Source: Chamaelirium japonicum
Taxonomy: Eukaryota > Streptophyta > Magnoliopsida > Liliales > Melanthiaceae
Assembly: GCA_947650365.1 (NCBI GenBank)
Contig: OX393550.1
Location: 48,621,955-48,685,954, forward strand
Direction of reading: 5' to 3'
Length of the DNA: 64,000 bases
Made by a program: the position numbers and the translations under genes
In this document: positions 44,851-56,295 of the stretch, one piece after another
Layout: each line of letters begins with the position of its first letter
How positions within the stretch are numbered: the first letter of the stretch is position 1
Notes under the pieces: generated by a model
The model's input: the letters and a program-made list of their open reading frames with translations, nothing else
Databases searched by the model: none
Told to the model about the DNA's origin: nothing

Positions 44851-46940
44851 ATGCATCATCCGGATTAATCCTGGTCATATCTTTGAAGCGCCAAGTAAAT
44901 ACGTTAATATTGGGCTTAAGGAAGGATACCATGTCTTGCGCTTCTATATCGCTAAGACCGGTATCGATGAACGTCTCTCGAGGAAGATCATCACTGTCAA
45001 TGCCTACTCGGATGATCTCCTTGACTGAAAGTAGAGCCCCGCACTCTATCGGTGAAGGCTCTGGCACTAGAGGCTCCCTTGATTGTTATATGGTCGATAG
45101 ACCAACTTTGTTGGTTGAACGCTTTATCGGCGTTATGTTAGGTACTGGCCGAATCCGTGCAGCCACCGCCTCATACGATATGCCCGTCTATTGACTGCCT
45201 CGAATGCACCTGAATCCCCCCAAGTTGGAAATTTGAGGAGTTGGTGATAAGAGAAGAAAACGATATTGATCTGGTAGAGGAAGAGTCGGCCCAGGATGAC
45301 GCTATAATTCGATGTTCCCTTGATGATGGTAAACCGGATGGATACTCAAATTTCTCTGCCAAGATCTAGAGTGAGTCTCGCCTTTTCCATCGTCATTCTA
45401 TGCTTACAGTTGAAGTCAGTGATGATAATAGGGACTATGTCAAGACTCTCGTACTTGTGGCCAAGAGATTTGAAGCAGTCAAAGAACATGCATGATGTCG
45501 ATGGAGCTGCCGGTGTCGACAAGTATTCGATTGACGGAGTTTCCGTTGATGATGAGCCGGAGGACCATGGGATCTCGATGCGGAGTGCAGACTCTGTTGA
45601 GGTCTTGGTCGATGAAGATGATTGCTGGACAAGGAAGGCCTTTGATAGGCTCTCAATCCAAGACTCCTCAACTTGAGCCACAGTGCACACGTGATGGAGA
45701 CACGCTGCACTTGCCGCTCGACTTCCTTTTGAGTCAGAGTTTGGTAATAGAGATTCCTGTTAATGTCGTGACTCTCTGCTTGAATGGTGATGGGGGTCGA
45801 TTGACGCATGACCAAGCGTATCTAGCGTGTCTCCTTTTTCCTCTGAGGAGGGAGAGGAGGAGGAAGTGAACCATTTGCTTTGCCGACTTCTATCTTGAAC
45901 TCCTGGAGGTGGCCTTCCTGCAAAAGGTCCTCTAGGTGTACTTTAGACGGTAACATCGGATGGTGAGGTGGCCATGGCATTGATGGAAGTCGCTGTAGAC
46001 CGACTTGTCCCCTATCTACCCGATGCCAAGCTCAAGAGGGTCGGGCCTCCTTAGACATTCCTCGTGGTGGATGTGCTCGAGTATGATATCGATTGATAGA
46101 TTCTAGTCAGTGAATTTTGTCCTCAGAGGCTTTGCGGAACTATCGCCTACCCGCTTTGACCTCTTAGAGGATCTACCTTCCTTTGTCTGAGCATTGTGAG
46201 CTCAAATTGTTGGTCTTGCTGGCTCCTTGTCAGAAGGACGGTTCTTGAGGTCACGTCCCTTACGCGCGATCTGATTGTCCTCCATCTCGATCTCTTTTTA
46301 GATTCGATCAAACAGTGCTTCAAGTGAGGCAGGTGAATTACGGATGAGGTCATTATAGTTTTGGATATCATAGCTCAAGGCGTTCTGGAATGCCAGCATG
46401 ACATGTTCATCGTCGAGGTGATATTTGGAGAGCGCTGCGTGCTCGTTCAAAGGGTTTCATCCAAACCCATCTAGAGTAGGTTCTTTTCTGGCTTGAGGTC
46501 ATAGTGTTGACCAAAGAGGTCTGCTAGGTCTTGAACGAACTCACGGGGACGTCGAGAAATTATGATACCAATCAAGTGACATGTCATCCAGGCTGCCCAC
46601 AAAGGTATGATATAAAACCTGGTTTTCGTGATCATACAGTGTTAATGCTTGCTTGAAAGCCAAGACGTAAAGCGTCGGGTCTCCCATCAGGTAGTTGAAC
46701 TTGGGGACGGTGGGAGTTCTCCAGCTTCGAAGGAAATAAGCCTGGAGGATCTGTTGATGAAGTTGTCCCCCAGAGACATAGTCGTTTCTGCGGTCGCCTC
46801 GTTGATCGGTGGGGCATTTTAGAGGAAGGGGAGGTAGCGAAGACGCAAAGTTCTCCTCGCCTAGTGATGTTCCGCCAAGTTTCGATTATTGTTGTGATAC
46901 TGCCAAACTCTGAAGGAGATGTCCACCATTCCAAACATCC
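44851..46940 (-). pseudogene. gypsy gag and protease pseudogene
   Basis: Minus strand, strongly frameshifted. Gag pieces include 'GDPTLYVLAFKQALTLYD' (near 46,680), 'HAALSKYHLDDEHVMLAF' (near 46,420) and 'EALFDRI' (near 46,310), as in Tat-type gag. 45,800-45,300 reads across frames into a protease-like part. No single reading frame survives. The window's + strand frames here are shadows. Confidence 0.55.
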
Positions 46941-47654
46941 CTTACGATATAGGGATCGAAGGATGTTATAGAATTGAGAGGTTCGAGATGGCGAGCTGAC
47001 TCATCAATATGCTCCCAGACCATCTGTCTAGGAGGGATGGGCAAGGGTCCCCTCAAAAGGGATTCAAGAGACTGTCGAGAGGTGTCAAAGACGGACCGTA
47101 TAAAAAAGGAGTAGGAGATGGGTCGAATGACCGACGGACGTCAGCTCCGTCGTTGATACTGACAACAAAACGCGGGAGGTTGACCCCTGCTTCAACGGTG
47201 ATCCGTTAAATATAGTCTCTATCAACCATGAGGCTGTATTCTGCTTCATAAGAGTGAGGAGTTGGAAGTCCTCCGTCGAGATCTGATATGTCTCCTGAGG
47301 GCCAATGACGGATTAGATGTGTGCCTTCCCTAAGTGTTGAGGAGTTGCATCAGAAAGCTAAGAAGATTGCCGAGGTTATGCATGAGCATCGCGGTCAACC
47401 GACCGATGACTCCTCAAGTCCACAGTAGGTTGTTGTTCAGGGCATTGACTCATCGCAAACCTACGACTCATTGAACGAGTCATAGGATGTTGAATGTCTA
47501 GATGCAGGTTGCTTCTCTCCAATTGGTCCACGGGATGCGTCTTCGCCATTCGGGTATAGCGATGGAGACAGACAAATTACTTTGGTTATCGATAGTAGCT
47601 GCTTGACTGAAGGATCCAAAAAACTCGAAGGTTGTAGATCAATTAGAGTTGATC
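46941..47654 (-). other. gypsy leader region
   Basis: Between LTR/PBS and gag. Minus strand short frames only. No separate gene recognised. Confidence 0.4.
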
Positions 47655-47672
47655 CTACAGATGGTGATAAAC

Positions 47673-48333
47673 TGTGGGGGGAAATTACGACCATCGTACG
47701 GTTTCCCTCCAGCAGTCGATTGATTGTTGACTTTGAGTACAGTGCACTGTAGAGTGCCGAGCTGTCGTCTGGTGAGCTATCATATAGACACTGTTAAGTA
47801 GAGGGAGAGATAGAGAAAGAGAGAGTTGACATAGGATGTGGTGATGAAGTTTGGCTAAAGCCTACGTCTTTGCGCGGTAAGACGTAATCTTTGAATCCAC
47901 TATCTCTGAAAAGTAGAGCTACTCTCGACAGGCCGAGGTGTGCTTATACAAGTAGACAAAGGGTAGAGTGGGTATGACTAAAGTCTGATTACCAGAAGGC
48001 TCTAGAAGCTCTGGAAAACAGAAAGTGGAGTTGGGAATAATGAATTCCGATCCGGATTGTTTACAGGATCTGCTATTTATAGAGTTTTGGGGATATCTAG
48101 GGTTTTGGTAAATATCCGGGAGCGATTTACCAGACCCCAAATAGTCTTCGTGGGCTCAGGCAGGACTGGCGAGTCCCACTACCACCTTCATAGGCCTCAG
48201 ATAGGGTTGGCGGGTCCCAATGTCATCCTTAGAGGCCCTAGGCAAGGCTGGCAGGTCCCACTGTCATCTTCATAGGTCCTAGGTAGGGCTGGTGGGTCCC
48301 ACTGTCAAGCGTTAGCCAGATTTTGCACCCACA
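47673..48333 (-). repeat. gypsy 5' LTR (661 bp)
   Basis: Minus strand TGTGGGTGCAAAATC ... CCCCCCACA. Near the start are four ~42-bp tandem units ('gggacccaccagccctacct'-like, 48,130-48,310). The TATA-like 'ctctataaatagc' is at 48,068-48,080. It is followed by 'gtttatcaccatctgtagga', a decayed 'tttggcgccatctgtggga' primer site. No matching 3' LTR remains in place. Confidence 0.7.
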
Positions 48334-48339
48334 ATCATA

Positions 48340-51300
48340 GGACATGCCATCGAAATTGCTCATCAGTAAAGTCAATGAGGGGAATGAGGAGGGTATAGGC
48401 CTCTCGAACTGAGAAATATGCGCCGGCCCGTGGTCCCCAATATAAAGATTGCGCTGACGGAAAACGGAGGATTAGGATAGAGCTGATTCTGGAGGTCTAT
48501 TCGAGCAAGAGCGAACGAATGACCTCAGGTCTACATTCAGCCTCCAGGGAGATCAGCTTGGAGATACAAGCAATCCTCAAAAAACCTTGCATATTGATGG
48601 GGGCCACTATCCTGGCTATAGGGCTATGACCTAGCCACAGGGTATCCCACACATCAAACTCCGATGACCATGAGACAGGTACAACTGCATTGTCCCACAC
48701 CACAGGAACACCCTCGCAAATTGCACGCCAAGCCCACAAGCAATTTGATTGCCGCAGCCATCTCTAAAGCTTCAACTTGGGGTCGTATTTGTTGCGAAAA
48801 ACTGAACCCACATCGAGTTTCGACCATTAACCAAGTCGAACACTTTACGACCCATTAAGGTAGTCTGAAGAAAAGGAAGCCGCCAAAGACCAAGTCCACC
48901 CAAGCACTTTGGTCGGTAGATCGAATCCCATTTAATAAGATGGAGATTAGGAGTCAAGGCACTTTTGACCCATAGAAATCGATGCATCTCTCATTCGGTA
49001 GCCAAAGTCATCGAAAGCGGAACCCATTCATTAGTCAAGGTGAAATTCAGAAGAGCGTAGAGAACCGATTAAAGAAGGGTGACCCGACCAGCAAAGGAAA
49101 GTAAATGTTCTTTCCAACTCGCCACCCGTTTAGTGACCTGTTGAACCATCTAAATTTGATCCTTAGTGTGAATACGCCGCCCAAAAATAATGACCCCTAG
49201 GTAGCGGAAAGGCCCAGTAACTTTGGGCATCTACTGTTGAGCACACAGGAGTTGTCACTGAGCTGGATGGCATCCCATGCCAAAGATAATCGAGGACTTC
49301 GTTGGGTTAACACATTGATCGGATAGCTGGCTGTACTGCCGAGGAAGAGTATGTAGATGGTCCACTTAGTCACCATTCACATGAGCGAACAATAAACAAT
49401 CATCAGCATAGGCTAGTGTCCCAATCGACTTCCCTTCTGTCAAGGGCCGAACCCTGTGCAAGGTACCCGAGGCAATCTCCGCCTTGATGGCCCTAGTCAG
49501 AACATCGGTGCCGAGTATAAACAAGTAGGGGTACAATGGGTTACCTACCTTATCGCAGGCCTCAACTGGAACGGAACCAAGCGATGGGCGACACATTGAG
49601 CAAGAACGAGAAGGATAGACACTCCACAAAGGCTATCACCCAATTAATCTAGTTCTAACCAAAACCAAATCGACACATGACTGCGCGAAGAACCTACCAA
49701 CTCATCCGATTGTACGCACTGGCCATATCAATCTTAAGAGCCAACATACCCTGGTTAAGTGTCGAAGAATGGAGGGAGTGGAAAAGTTCTTGAGTGAGGA
49801 GACTATTATCTGAAATATTGCGGCCGGAGATGAAAGCTCCCTACTCCAGTGAGACTAACCATTCAAGCAAGTTCTTAAGGTGGTCGACCAAGATCCGGGT
49901 CACAAGCTTGTAGGCAAAGTTGCAAGGACTAATCGGTCGAAACTGGTCAGGCCTGGAAGGGGAAGGAGATTTAGGTATGAGAACCACATAGGAAGTCTTC
50001 CAAGACGGCAGCATCCAACTAGACCTAAAGAATTGCAAAACCGCATCGTAGAGATCATTGTCAACCACTGCCTAGTTGTGGAAGTAAAACTCGATCGAGA
50101 AACCATCTGGACCCGAGGACTTGCTCCTGCATGGGGAAAGAAGCAAGGGTTTGGAAAATTTCTAGCCGAGTCACCAGAGTGGTAAGGAAAATGTTGTCTC
50201 TCTCAGAAACTCTCAGAAACCATGGAGGGAACGAGGTTCGGGAGGGCCTCACACTACACCATTTTGAGGAATAAACTACACAAATAAATGACAAGCAAAG
50301 TTTGCCTTTTAATAAACGGCTGTCAATATATATTTTTTAGTGGTAAAAAACGACGGGCAATAAAGAACAACAGATTGAAAAACGACATACTGAAAAATGA
50401 TGGTCATTGCCCGTCCTTTTTTAACAGTATTAGTGTAGTGTCATCACCTTGCGTTGGGGGAAGGTTCCACTTAGCCCAAAAATGGAGTAATAGAATCGCC
50501 TCCAAACCCGCTCGCTCAGTCGTCCGCACCCCCAAATTCATCCTCAAGTTCTAAAATCCAATTACGATGACGGCAGTCTTGTGTCGTACTATGGAAGAAC
50601 TTAGTGTTTTGGTCCCCATCCCGGAGCTAATAAATATGGGACTTTTGGTGCCATTTAGTTTCCACCATAAGGAGCAATAAGGAGTACTTTGCAAGTAGTT
50701 TTCGCAAGGAGGCCGCTTCGGGAGGAGACAAACCGTGGGATCCCTCCGCCACTTGCCATCGTTGAATCTCAGAATAAATGGAAGCCAGTCGAGACTCTAA
50801 CTGACCTACCCTATGAGAGTTCCAATACCTAATGGTCGAGCGGGTGGTTAGAAGATTAGACTGGAGAGACCGGAAGGCCGATGGGTCTTTCGCTGATTGC
50901 CAAATGCTAGACAACAATGTATGCCATTCCGGGTGTTGGAGCCAGAAGTTTTCAAAACAGAAAGGTCTTAGTCAGGAAGGGGTGAAGGGGAAGAGTGTGA
51001 TCTCGGGACCCAACCCTTGGCAGGTGTGACACGGAGGCCTCCGGGAACAATTCTCCCCACTCTAGTGTGCAAAATGCTCGATCTAGACACTCAAGGACCC
51101 TGGTGGAGAGGTCCTGGTTATTACACCAAGTGAATTGCGATCACCGAAACTCCATTCTAGAAGGCCATTGGAGAAGATAAAATTCCGAAATTCATCGACC
51201 CCAGAATCAATGGCAAACAGAGCATCACTCCTCTTGTCGCCGGGATTAAGGAGGACGTTGAAATCCCCACAAACCATAAGAGGGAGATTAAGAGTGTGAA

Positions 51301-51360
51301 GCATCAATAGACTGACCCACAAAATGCATCGTTCTCGGACCTCCGTACTCGCATAAATAG
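48340..51360 (-). pseudogene. L1-type LINE ORF2 (endonuclease and RT) pseudogene
   Basis: Minus strand: endonuclease 'LPLMVCGDFNVLLNPGDKRS' (about 51,270); linker 'GDQNTKFFHS' (about 50,610); RT 'SWKTSYVVLIPKSPSPSRPD' and 'FRPISPCNFAYKLVTRIL' (about 50,000-49,900), 'LALKIDMASAYNRMSW' (about 49,720), then 'LAYADDCLLF' (YADD box, about 49,400); C-terminal 'KWDSIYRPKCLGGLGLWRLP' (about 48,900). Numerous stops and frame changes, so it is dead. A CACTA MITE lies inside. The gypsy LTR begins where the recognisable LINE ends, so the gypsy may have inserted into the LINE. Confidence 0.8.
50252..50440. mobile_element. CACTA MITE in LINE ORF2, with TCA duplication
   Basis: Ends 'cactacaccatttt' and, inverted, 'cactacactaatact'. 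Flanks tca (50,249-50,251) and tca (50,441-50,443) give the 3-bp duplication expected for the CACTA (EnSpm) superfamily. 189 bp, no coding capacity; LINE coding sequence continues on both sides. Subterminal 'acgacgggcaat' and 'attgcccgtc' pair with each other. Confidence 0.75.
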
Positions 51361-51417
51361 TCGCAAAACACTAAGACACAGAGACCGGGACAATCCCCCA
51401 CCGCACCTTCTCCTTCT

Positions 51418-53150
51418 CTATAACACTTGAGGAGTCCCCATTCGGTCTAGAGGAAGATCCAGTGGGACGGAAACAGGAGGGGAAGCACCCACGCAGTCAT
51501 GACCACCCGGGGAAAGTCCCACCGTCAGAGACATCCGCTTGACCCCGGAGTGGACTGCCGCACCCATCGCCTCCTCTATGAGCGCCACCAATGATGAGCG
51601 ATCCATTTCTGAAGCTATAGATCGATCAGCAGGTACAGCCCCCCGACGCCGTGAACACCATCGCCACACCGGCCATCTCTGGTGACTGGAACCGCAAGAG
51701 ATACATCATAATTAAGAAGACGGTCCGTGCCCTAAAAAGACGGGCCGTGCTAAACTAAAGATGGCGCATGCTATGTGCGTGATGGTAAGATATCTTTTGT
51801 TCGATTTATTATCCTTCTATGAGATGAGTTATACCAAGGGGAGACGATTCATGCCCCAAAAGTACGGATTGTGCCGACCAAAGATAATTTATGCCGTCAA
51901 AAGTAATAACCCGCGTTGAGATCCCACTATGATTTCTAATCATAACGGATCAAAACTCTCCATTTGAATTAACAAACCCTAATTGGCATAAATAGGATAG
52001 TCCATAGCTAGTGGTGGATTCTCCGCCCTAGATTCTCCCTACTTGAATCATCTCCTTAGTTTAATCGGTTAATACTAGATTTATTTAATTTTGCAAATCA
52101 TCACACAACTCTACTCTCCTTCTCTAATTATTTTAATCCTTAGAATTAGACCCAAGTTACACAACCGCAATTCCTGAAGACGATACCAGTATTTAACCCT
52201 ATAACTACAAACGATTCGGCTAAAGACACTAGTGTGATTGGAGAAGATCACCCACCTCTCCCTGGGCATTCGCCGCCAAGCCAACTGTCGGAACCGCCTC
52301 GTTACCGCTCGCCAAAACCTCACATGATGCCATTGCCAATACCACACCCGGTAGGCCATTCCCATCGCGGCCCCGGCGTTTCTGAGAGGTCACCGGAGCC
52401 CAGCCATGCTCAGAATTTGGATCCCCACCTACCACCAAAGAAGGTGGAACTTTGTCCACCGACACCGACGAAGTCGTTCCGCGAGGAGGTTCTCTAGCCA
52501 AGGTAGCCGACCCACACCCTGAGGATGTATGTCCAAGCTTGCTACATATCCGGCATATGAGAGGAAAACCTTCAAAAACAAACGGCTGCCAAACCGAGAG
52601 TTCATCGCAATCCAGCCAAACGCCTGCCCGCTGAGGTTGAGAGAGTTCAACCTCGACACATATTCAGGTGAACTTCCTCAATTATAGCATAGGGTAAACG
52701 GATCCAAGTGTAGTACTAGTAGTGTGCCTGTCGCCTTCGCCATAGAGATGAGTAGCCTCTGCTTCCAGAATTCAACAGGGAGGTCCAGTAAACGGAGTCA
52801 AACCACCGCCTTATTGATACCGTCGGTGTCCGCAAAGAAGCCGGGTTGCCACCTCTCCAGAGCCACGGGATGGCCTCCCACCAACCATGGGTCTTTCGTG
52901 AATACCCTGGTAACATTAGATGCCAAGGCGAACTTGAAAAGGAAAGAATCCCCGACTGAGGGGAAGGAGCTTGAATTCCGCCGCAGTCTTTCACTTGTGC
53001 CCTAACACCAATCCGAGGTAGTCCGGGGACCCCTCGAATCTGATGACCTTTCCAATGAGCGAGAGGTTCCGGTCGTCCCGAGCTTCCTTCATCATCTCCA
53101 AGGGAAACCGGATACAATCTCCCTCCACGGAAGGGAGATCGACCCCGGCT
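51418..53150 (-). pseudogene. LINE ORF1 pseudogene (DUF4283, zinc knuckle), interrupted
   Basis: Minus strand, broken into frames: near 53,080 'NLSLIGKVIRFEG', near 52,880 'HERPMVGGRPS', near 52,650 'QPQRAGVWLDCDELSVWQPF'; CCHC knuckle 'CRICSKLGHTSSGC' near 52,560; then a Ser/Gly tail with 'HGWAPVTSQKRRGRDGNG'. Coding is cut at 52,250 and resumes at 51,682 ('MDRSSLVALIEEAMGAAV'). ORF1 of plant L1s is an RNA-binding chaperone; this copy is dead. Confidence 0.7.
51683..52250 (+). repeat. LARD-like LTR 3' fragment inside LINE ORF1
   Basis: About 565 bp that, reverse-complemented, runs parallel to 40,165-40,725: shared 'agaatccaccactagct', 'ttttgacggcataaat', 'gacgggccgtgc'-type blocks and the end 'tgtgattggagaagatca'. 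It lies between two parts of ORF1. The 5' two thirds of the LTR are missing. Confidence 0.7.
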
Positions 53151-53213
53151 GGTGCGGACGGGTGTTAGGGCCTCGAATTACGGTATCACCGTGGTTTGGA
53201 GTCCAGCAATTGG

Positions 53214-53640
53214 TGTTGGTTTTTTGATGGCCCTTTACGGGAGAGTTACTGAACTAGGTGGACCGGGTTGGTTGTCGCGGTCCTGGTCAGACCGGACGAC
53301 TAAGCCAAGAGGCTTGACAGGGTTGGTGGTGAACCTAGCCTCATTCTCATGTGCACCCAATAGCCGGTGGATGCCCTGATGGGTTGTGTCTACCGGTTGG
53401 ACACATCTATTATAAATAGATGTGCAGGGGTGAAGTCCCCATACGCACGTCTTGAGAGCCGCCGTTGTGAATCTAGAGGGATTTAGGAGGACCCATCGAA
53501 TCCGCGGGAGATGGCAGCGTGTGGAAGATCTTCACCCGGTATTGCGAACGATCTCTCTCTTCACACGAAGGTATGTTCTTCATCCAAGACGACGATCTTG
53601 GTCTGTTGATCGGGGTTGTTCTCGTGTAGAAAACCCAACA
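53214..53640 (+). repeat. copia-2 5' LTR (427 bp)
   Basis: TGTTGGTTTTTTG ... AACCCAACA. TATA-like 'ctattataaatagatg' near 53,408. About 30 differences from the 3' LTR by eye, mostly transitions. Confidence 0.92.
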
Positions 53641-53779
53641 ATTGGTATCATAGCCAGGTTTAGACCTTGTTCGTCGATTTTGGATGACGATCATTGTTTC
53701 AAGATCGAATTCTTTCCATAAATTTTTATACATATTTCTTCCCGGTTTTGATTGGTGCAGGTCGGACATGGCCCTGGGA

Positions 53780-54545
53780 TTTCGATCCCATCGGAAGTCC
53801 GGTCGCGGGCCAAGGGGGTTTTGATCCCACACGGCTGCAACTCCATCCCAGCGGCGACGGGTTTCGAGCTCCCGCAGCCGTGGCAGCCACGCCGACGGCC
53901 AGCACCCGGCAGCAGGCCGGCGTAGGCGTGCGAGCGGCAGCGGGCCGACGAGCGCGTGCGAGCGGCGGCAGGCTGGCGCGGGCATGCGAGCGGCAGCGGG
54001 CCGGCGAGCGCGTGCGAGCGGCAGCAAGTCGGCGCGGGCGTGCGAGCGGCAGCGGGCCGGCGAGCGCATGCGAGCGACGATGGGTCAGCTCGCACGAGCA
54101 GCGGCGACTGCGTGTGGGCGTGGGGGAGGGTGGCAGCGGGTTAGGGTTCCACCCAATTTAATCGGGGAAGATGAACAATATTCATCACTTTTGGGTTTTG
54201 TTGGGTGTAAACCCGACAGCCCTTACTCGACCTGTTTGCCACTCGTTGGCTAAACCCAACTCAGTCTGGGCCCGACCCGAAAATAGTTTGAACCCGACAT
54301 TACGCCTAGACCCGACCCGAAGCACTGGTTCGGACCCAGGCCCAGGCCCAGGCCCAAGTCCTGGGCCGACCCAGACCCAAACCCAGATACAGGCCCATAC
54401 CTGAGCCCAACCCAGACCCGATCTAGACCTGAGCCCAGATCCTGGTTCAGGTAGGCCCAGGCCCAACCTGAGCCCAGATCTTGGTTCGGGCAGGACAAGG
54501 CCCAACCTGAGCCCAGATCCTGGCCCAGTGAGTTCTGATGTTGTT
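53780..54545 (+). repeat. GC-rich tandem repeats in the copia-2 leader
   Basis: 53,930-54,090: about six copies of a ~28-bp unit alternating two types ('gtgcgagcggcagcgggccg' and 'gcgagcggcggcaggctgg'). 54,320-54,540: repeats of 'cccaggcccaggccca' and 'aacctgagcccagatcctgg'. Open frames here are by-products of GC content. The role in packaging or translation is unknown. Confidence 0.75.
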
Positions 54546-55457
54546 TATCATATTTTTGTTTAATCTGGGCCATTGGTTTTAGTCCTGTGAATAATGGCTC
54601 AATCGGGGTCCGATCTGATCGATCCATATATGAATCTTGACTAATTGAACCATTCTGGACACATTGGTATGATCCGATTTTACAGATTCGGACTGTTTTA
54701 CAACTTGATGCATTTATGGTACAAATAGTAAATATTTTAATGTTCCACTATGTCATCTTGTGCCAATTTTAAATTATTGATTTTATCACATGTGTAAGAT
54801 AGTCATGCTGCAATTGTAAATGTGCCCTGATGATATTAAATGTTTCATGCTTCCCTGCTAGTAGGCACACACATAATATGTAATTGACAACTGATGGCTG
54901 CCATTGAACCCTTTTGGGTATATATTGGCATTATACTACATATTAGGTCTTCCATGGGGTTTAGAGAAGATCAAGTGACCGTCTGAGGCTCATTTTCGAA
55001 ATGAGTCAGATTTGCCCAAAGGTAGGTGGCTCATGGAGATTGTGGGTAGTCAGATTGGAGGGCTTCCACTAGGGTCACTAGGCATCCTATTGTACTAGGG
55101 TTTGATTCTGCCCAAAGGTGTTTCAGACTACTGAGTGCAGTAGAATGAGCAGAATAGTAGCCTATGATTGGAGAAGATAGGATAACCCTTCTGCCCAAAG
55201 GTGTTGGATAGTGTCCGACTCAACCCTATTACAGCTGACTAGGTCTGTGCACGTTTCTATACGTGACTTAGGAAACTGAAGCACATCAAGGGATCTAGCC
55301 AAAGTTGAGTCTTGATGGTGTGAGGGAGTTGTCCTAAAAGAGAACTTAGCATATGAAGTTCTCTTCGGTTGATTTGAATTATAACCCCTAATTCATGTCA
55401 ACATATATGTGTGAATAGTATCGAACTATCACTAAATGTGTAATTCTTTTTTCAGAG
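54546..55457 (+). other. Rest of the copia-2 leader
   Basis: About 0.9 kb of AT-rich sequence before gag. It includes repeated 'ctgcccaaaggt' motifs at 55,012, 55,108 and 55,191. No protein recognised. Confidence 0.5.
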
Positions 55458-56295
55458 ATGGATTTGTTAGCTATTTTGAAGAATCTAGCTGGTATTGAGC
55501 CCCTGAATGGCTCTAATTATTCATCTTGGAAGATGAATATTGAGATCTTGCTTGGTTGTATAGATTATGACTTTGTGCTTACGGAGCCAAAGCCGGCAGA
55601 GCTTACAGACTCTTCTTCTGAGGCCCAGAAGATCCACTTTGCTAAGTGAGAGAAAACGAACCGTCTTTCTATAATGATGATCAGGACCACCATTAGCGAT
55701 GAGCTTCGAAGTGGCATTGCCAAGACTGAGACTGCAACAGAGTTGGTAGTATTACTGAAAAGCCAATTCGTGGGCACCAAGAAGTCCCTGCTGTATAACA
55801 ATATGCTTCAGATCATGAACCTGAAGTATGACGACAATGGCAGCGTTCGTGAGCATATTCTTAAGCTCTTGAAGCTGGCCATAGGCATCAGAGAGCAGGG
55901 TCTTCAGTTTGAGGAGGAGCTTCTAGTTTATATTGCAGTGATCTCTCTACCTAAGTCTTTCGACACCTTCAAGGTGAACTTCAATGCTCAGGAGATCAAA
56001 TGGGATCTCAATCAGCTTATCACCCTATGTGTAACCGAGAAAGAGAGACTGAAGGGAGGAAAGAAGGAGTCTGCTAATTTAGGCTTTGGTGGTACTGGGA
56101 AGAAGCCATTTAAGTCGAACCTTCAGCAACAGAAGCAGACCGTCAAATAGAAAGGGAAGTTCCAGAAGCAGTTTCAGGCCAAGGGCAAGCAGATGGTCAA
56201 AGGCAAGAAGTCACAGGCCTCTGGATGTTGGCACTATGGGAAGCCAAGGCATTTGATGAAAAACTACAGAGTCAAGCAGAATACTGAGGCATAGT
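55458..56295 (+). pseudogene. copia-2 gag pseudogene
   Basis: Begins 'MDLLAILKNLAGIEPLNGSN', the copia gag start; then 'WKMNIEILLGCIDYDFVL', and 'ATELVVLLKSQF' of UBN2. Stops at 55,647, 56,148 and 56,292 in a constant frame. The zinc knuckle near 56,223 reads 'CWHYGKPRHLMKNY': the second and last Cys are both Tyr, so no CCHC motif remains. A Lys/Gln-rich tail is normal for the family. Confidence 0.85.

Larger units (their letters stand above)
41535..48333 (-). mobile_element. Ty3/gypsy retrotransposon (Tat-like), defective, minus strand
   Basis: From right to left: 5' LTR (48,333-47,673), degenerate PBS, gag (about 46,940-45,300), protease/linker, RT (44,850-44,290), RNase H (44,284-43,676), a second archaeal-type RNase H (43,625-42,440, split by Cassandra), integrase (42,110-41,535). 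A second RNase H downstream of the first is known from the Tat lineage. The 3' part after the integrase core is lost at the LARD LTR. Confidence 0.8.

Noticed and set aside
47009..48275. Short + strand frames across the gypsy leader and LTR
   Set aside because: They are shadows of a minus-strand retroelement, with no family match.
53694..54161. 155-aa and overlapping Arg/Ala-rich frames in the copia-2 leader
   Set aside because: They follow the GC-rich tandem repeat, exist on both strands, and lie before the gag start.
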